Assembly (NCBI GenBank): GCA_024279135.1
Contig: JAJRRU010000003.1
Location: 1 to 64,000 of the forward strand
Direction of reading: 5' to 3'
DNA length: 64,000 bases
Source of the DNA: Alphaproteobacteria bacterium
Lineage (GTDB): Bacteria > Pseudomonadota > Alphaproteobacteria > Rhodospirillales > Casp-alpha2
In this document: positions 63,065 to 64,000 of the stretch, in pieces
How the letters are laid out: each line of letters opens with the position of its first letter
Position numbering within the stretch: position 1 is the first letter of the stretch
Translations under genes and position numbers: made by a program
Notes under the pieces: model-generated
The model's input: only the letters and a program-made list of their open reading frames with translations
The model's database searches: none
Told to the model about the DNA's origin: nothing

Positions 63065-64000
63065 ATGGCGACAACCAGCAAGACGACACGTTCACCTCTG
63101 GCACCAGAGGAGTTCCCGCAATTACCGGATGTCGCCGGTGTACGCATAGCCACGGCTATGAGCGGCATCAAATATCAGGGACGCGATGACCTGTTGCTGG
63201 TTGAAATGGCGGCCGGGACTACCGTGGCTGGTGTTTTCACCCAGTCGCAAACCTGTTCTGCACCGGTGGACTGGTGCAAGCGGACCCTGAAGGGTGGCAC
63301 AGGCGAGGCACAGGCGCTGATCGTCAATGCCGGTAATGCCAACGCCTTCACCGGTAGCAATGGTGAGCAGAGTGTGACCCGGATTGTCGAAGCCGTCGCC
63401 GACCATGCATCCTGTCGCCCCAGCCGGGTTTATACCGCCTCGACCGGCGTGATTGGCGAAGACCTGCCCCATGACAAGATCACAGACCAGCTCGATGAGC
63501 TGTATGACACTCTCGCTCCCGATCAGTGGCAGGCCGCAGCACTGGCGATCCTGACCACCGACACATTCGCCAAGGCCGCCGGGCTGGTCACGACCATTGC
63601 CGGGCAACAGGTCTCCATTGTCGGCATAGCCAAAGGTTCCGGCATGATTGCCCCGGACATGGCGACCATGCTGTCTTTTGTTTTTACCGATGCCAACATT
63701 CCCGCAACAGTCTTGCAGGAAATGATTTCCGACATCGCCTCAAAAACATTCAATTGTATCACCGTGGACAGTGACACCTCGACCAGTGATACCTTGCTGG
63801 CATTTGCCACGGGTGCTGGCAATCAGCATCAGAGCGTTGAGCGGGCCGATGATCCGGCATTGGAACAATTCCGCCAGGCCATGTTTGAGGTTTGTTGCGA
63901 TCTGTCTCATCAGGTGGTGCGCGATGGCGAGGGTGCCACGAAGTTTATTACTGTTACGCTGAGCGGCGCGGAAGACGATGGGGCGGCGCGCCTGATTGCC
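63065..64000 (+). CDS. argJ: Glutamate N-acetyltransferase / ornithine acetyltransferase (3' end cut)
   Basis: 312 codons are present of about 410 usual. The autocleavage motif is KGSGMIAPDMATML, with cleavage expected between Ala200 and Thr201, making Thr201 the nucleophile of the beta chain. The VNAGNANAFTG and STGVIGEDLP motifs are also present. It transfers acetyl from N-acetylornithine to glutamate in the cyclic arginine pathway. AAGGTG precedes the ATG. It runs off the right edge, so the C-terminus is not seen. argE at 6540-7727 duplicates part of its function. Confidence 0.96.
   Translation, partial: MATTSKTTRSPLAPEEFPQLPDVAGVRIATAMSGIKYQGRDDLLLVEMAAGTTVAGVFTQSQTCSAPVDWCKRTLKGGTGEAQALIVNAGNANAFTGSNGEQSVTRIVEAVADHASCRPSRVYTASTGVIGEDLPHDKITDQLDELYDTLAPDQWQAAALAILTTDTFAKAAGLVTTIAGQQVSIVGIAKGSGMIAPDMATMLSFVFTDANIPATVLQEMISDIASKTFNCITVDSDTSTSDTLLAFATGAGNQHQSVERADDPALEQFRQAMFEVCCDLSHQVVRDGEGATKFITVTLSGAEDDGAARLIA

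Noticed and set aside
1-64000. tRNA, rRNA, tmRNA, CRISPR arrays, insertion sequences and prophage genes
   Set aside because: None recognised on either strand; intergenic spaces are short and no transposase or phage-like ORF was seen. A covariance-model scan could still reveal small RNAs.

Overview
The window is a 64 kb piece of a chromosome from an aerobic, free-living alphaproteobacterium. GC is moderate and both strands are densely packed with genes. The lineage is inferred from family identity and from gene pairs typical of that class: cobS-cobT beside a J-domain protein and bolA, aroK-aroB beside a CorC-like protein, xerD near accA, secA beside a parvulin and argJ, and an NADP-type icd. 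The detailed gene order suggests a Rhodospirillales-like, possibly marine organism, but no marker here settles the species. I saw no rRNA, tRNA, CRISPR array, prophage or insertion sequence.

Layout. 1-4.9 kb (minus) is a sulfur and methionine block: an ArsR-type regulator fused to a methyltransferase, metF, cysD and a cysN-cysC fusion that runs off the left edge. 5.0-7.7 kb holds two unknown genes and argE. 7.9-23.4 kb is the most unusual part. It is a corrinoid-dependent methyl-transfer and C1-oxidation cluster built from an MttB-superfamily methyltransferase, a cognate corrinoid protein, a methyl-THF methyltransferase, a RACo-type corrinoid reactivase, a catabolic MetF/MetV pair, a DUF1638 protein, a small 'virulence factor' family protein, a 49-residue coupled ORF, a dimethylglycine-dehydrogenase-like flavoprotein, its electron-transfer flavoprotein, a MATE exporter and a GlxA/GbdR-type regulator. 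23.5-31 kb holds a double-DUF1127 protein, an orphan PhnD-like protein, a desaturase, an RND efflux pair and psd-pssA. 32-39 kb holds a LysM protein, a methyltransferase, a LOG-family gene, icd, a PiT phosphate transporter and rpmB. 39-48 kb holds cobT-cobS, a J-domain protein, bolA, DUF2889, CBS and CorC proteins and aroBK. 48-64 kb holds xerD, a KamA-family radical SAM enzyme, an MFS transporter, a DSD1-type PLP enzyme, malyl-CoA lyase, accA, a YihY-type membrane protein, secA, a parvulin and the start of argJ.

How the C1 genes could work together (inference from family roles). The MttB-like enzyme takes a methyl group from a quaternary or tertiary amine, glycine betaine being the leading guess, and loads it on the corrinoid protein. 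The pterin methyltransferase moves it to THF. MetF/MetV oxidises methyl-THF to methylene-THF. The DMGDH-like enzyme plus ETF removes the remaining methyls as methylene-THF and passes electrons toward the quinone pool. The RACo-like protein rescues oxidised cobalt. CobS/CobT elsewhere in the window indicates oxygen-tolerant B12 synthesis. The cluster therefore joins parts best known from anaerobic acetogens to an aerobic oxidative demethylation route.
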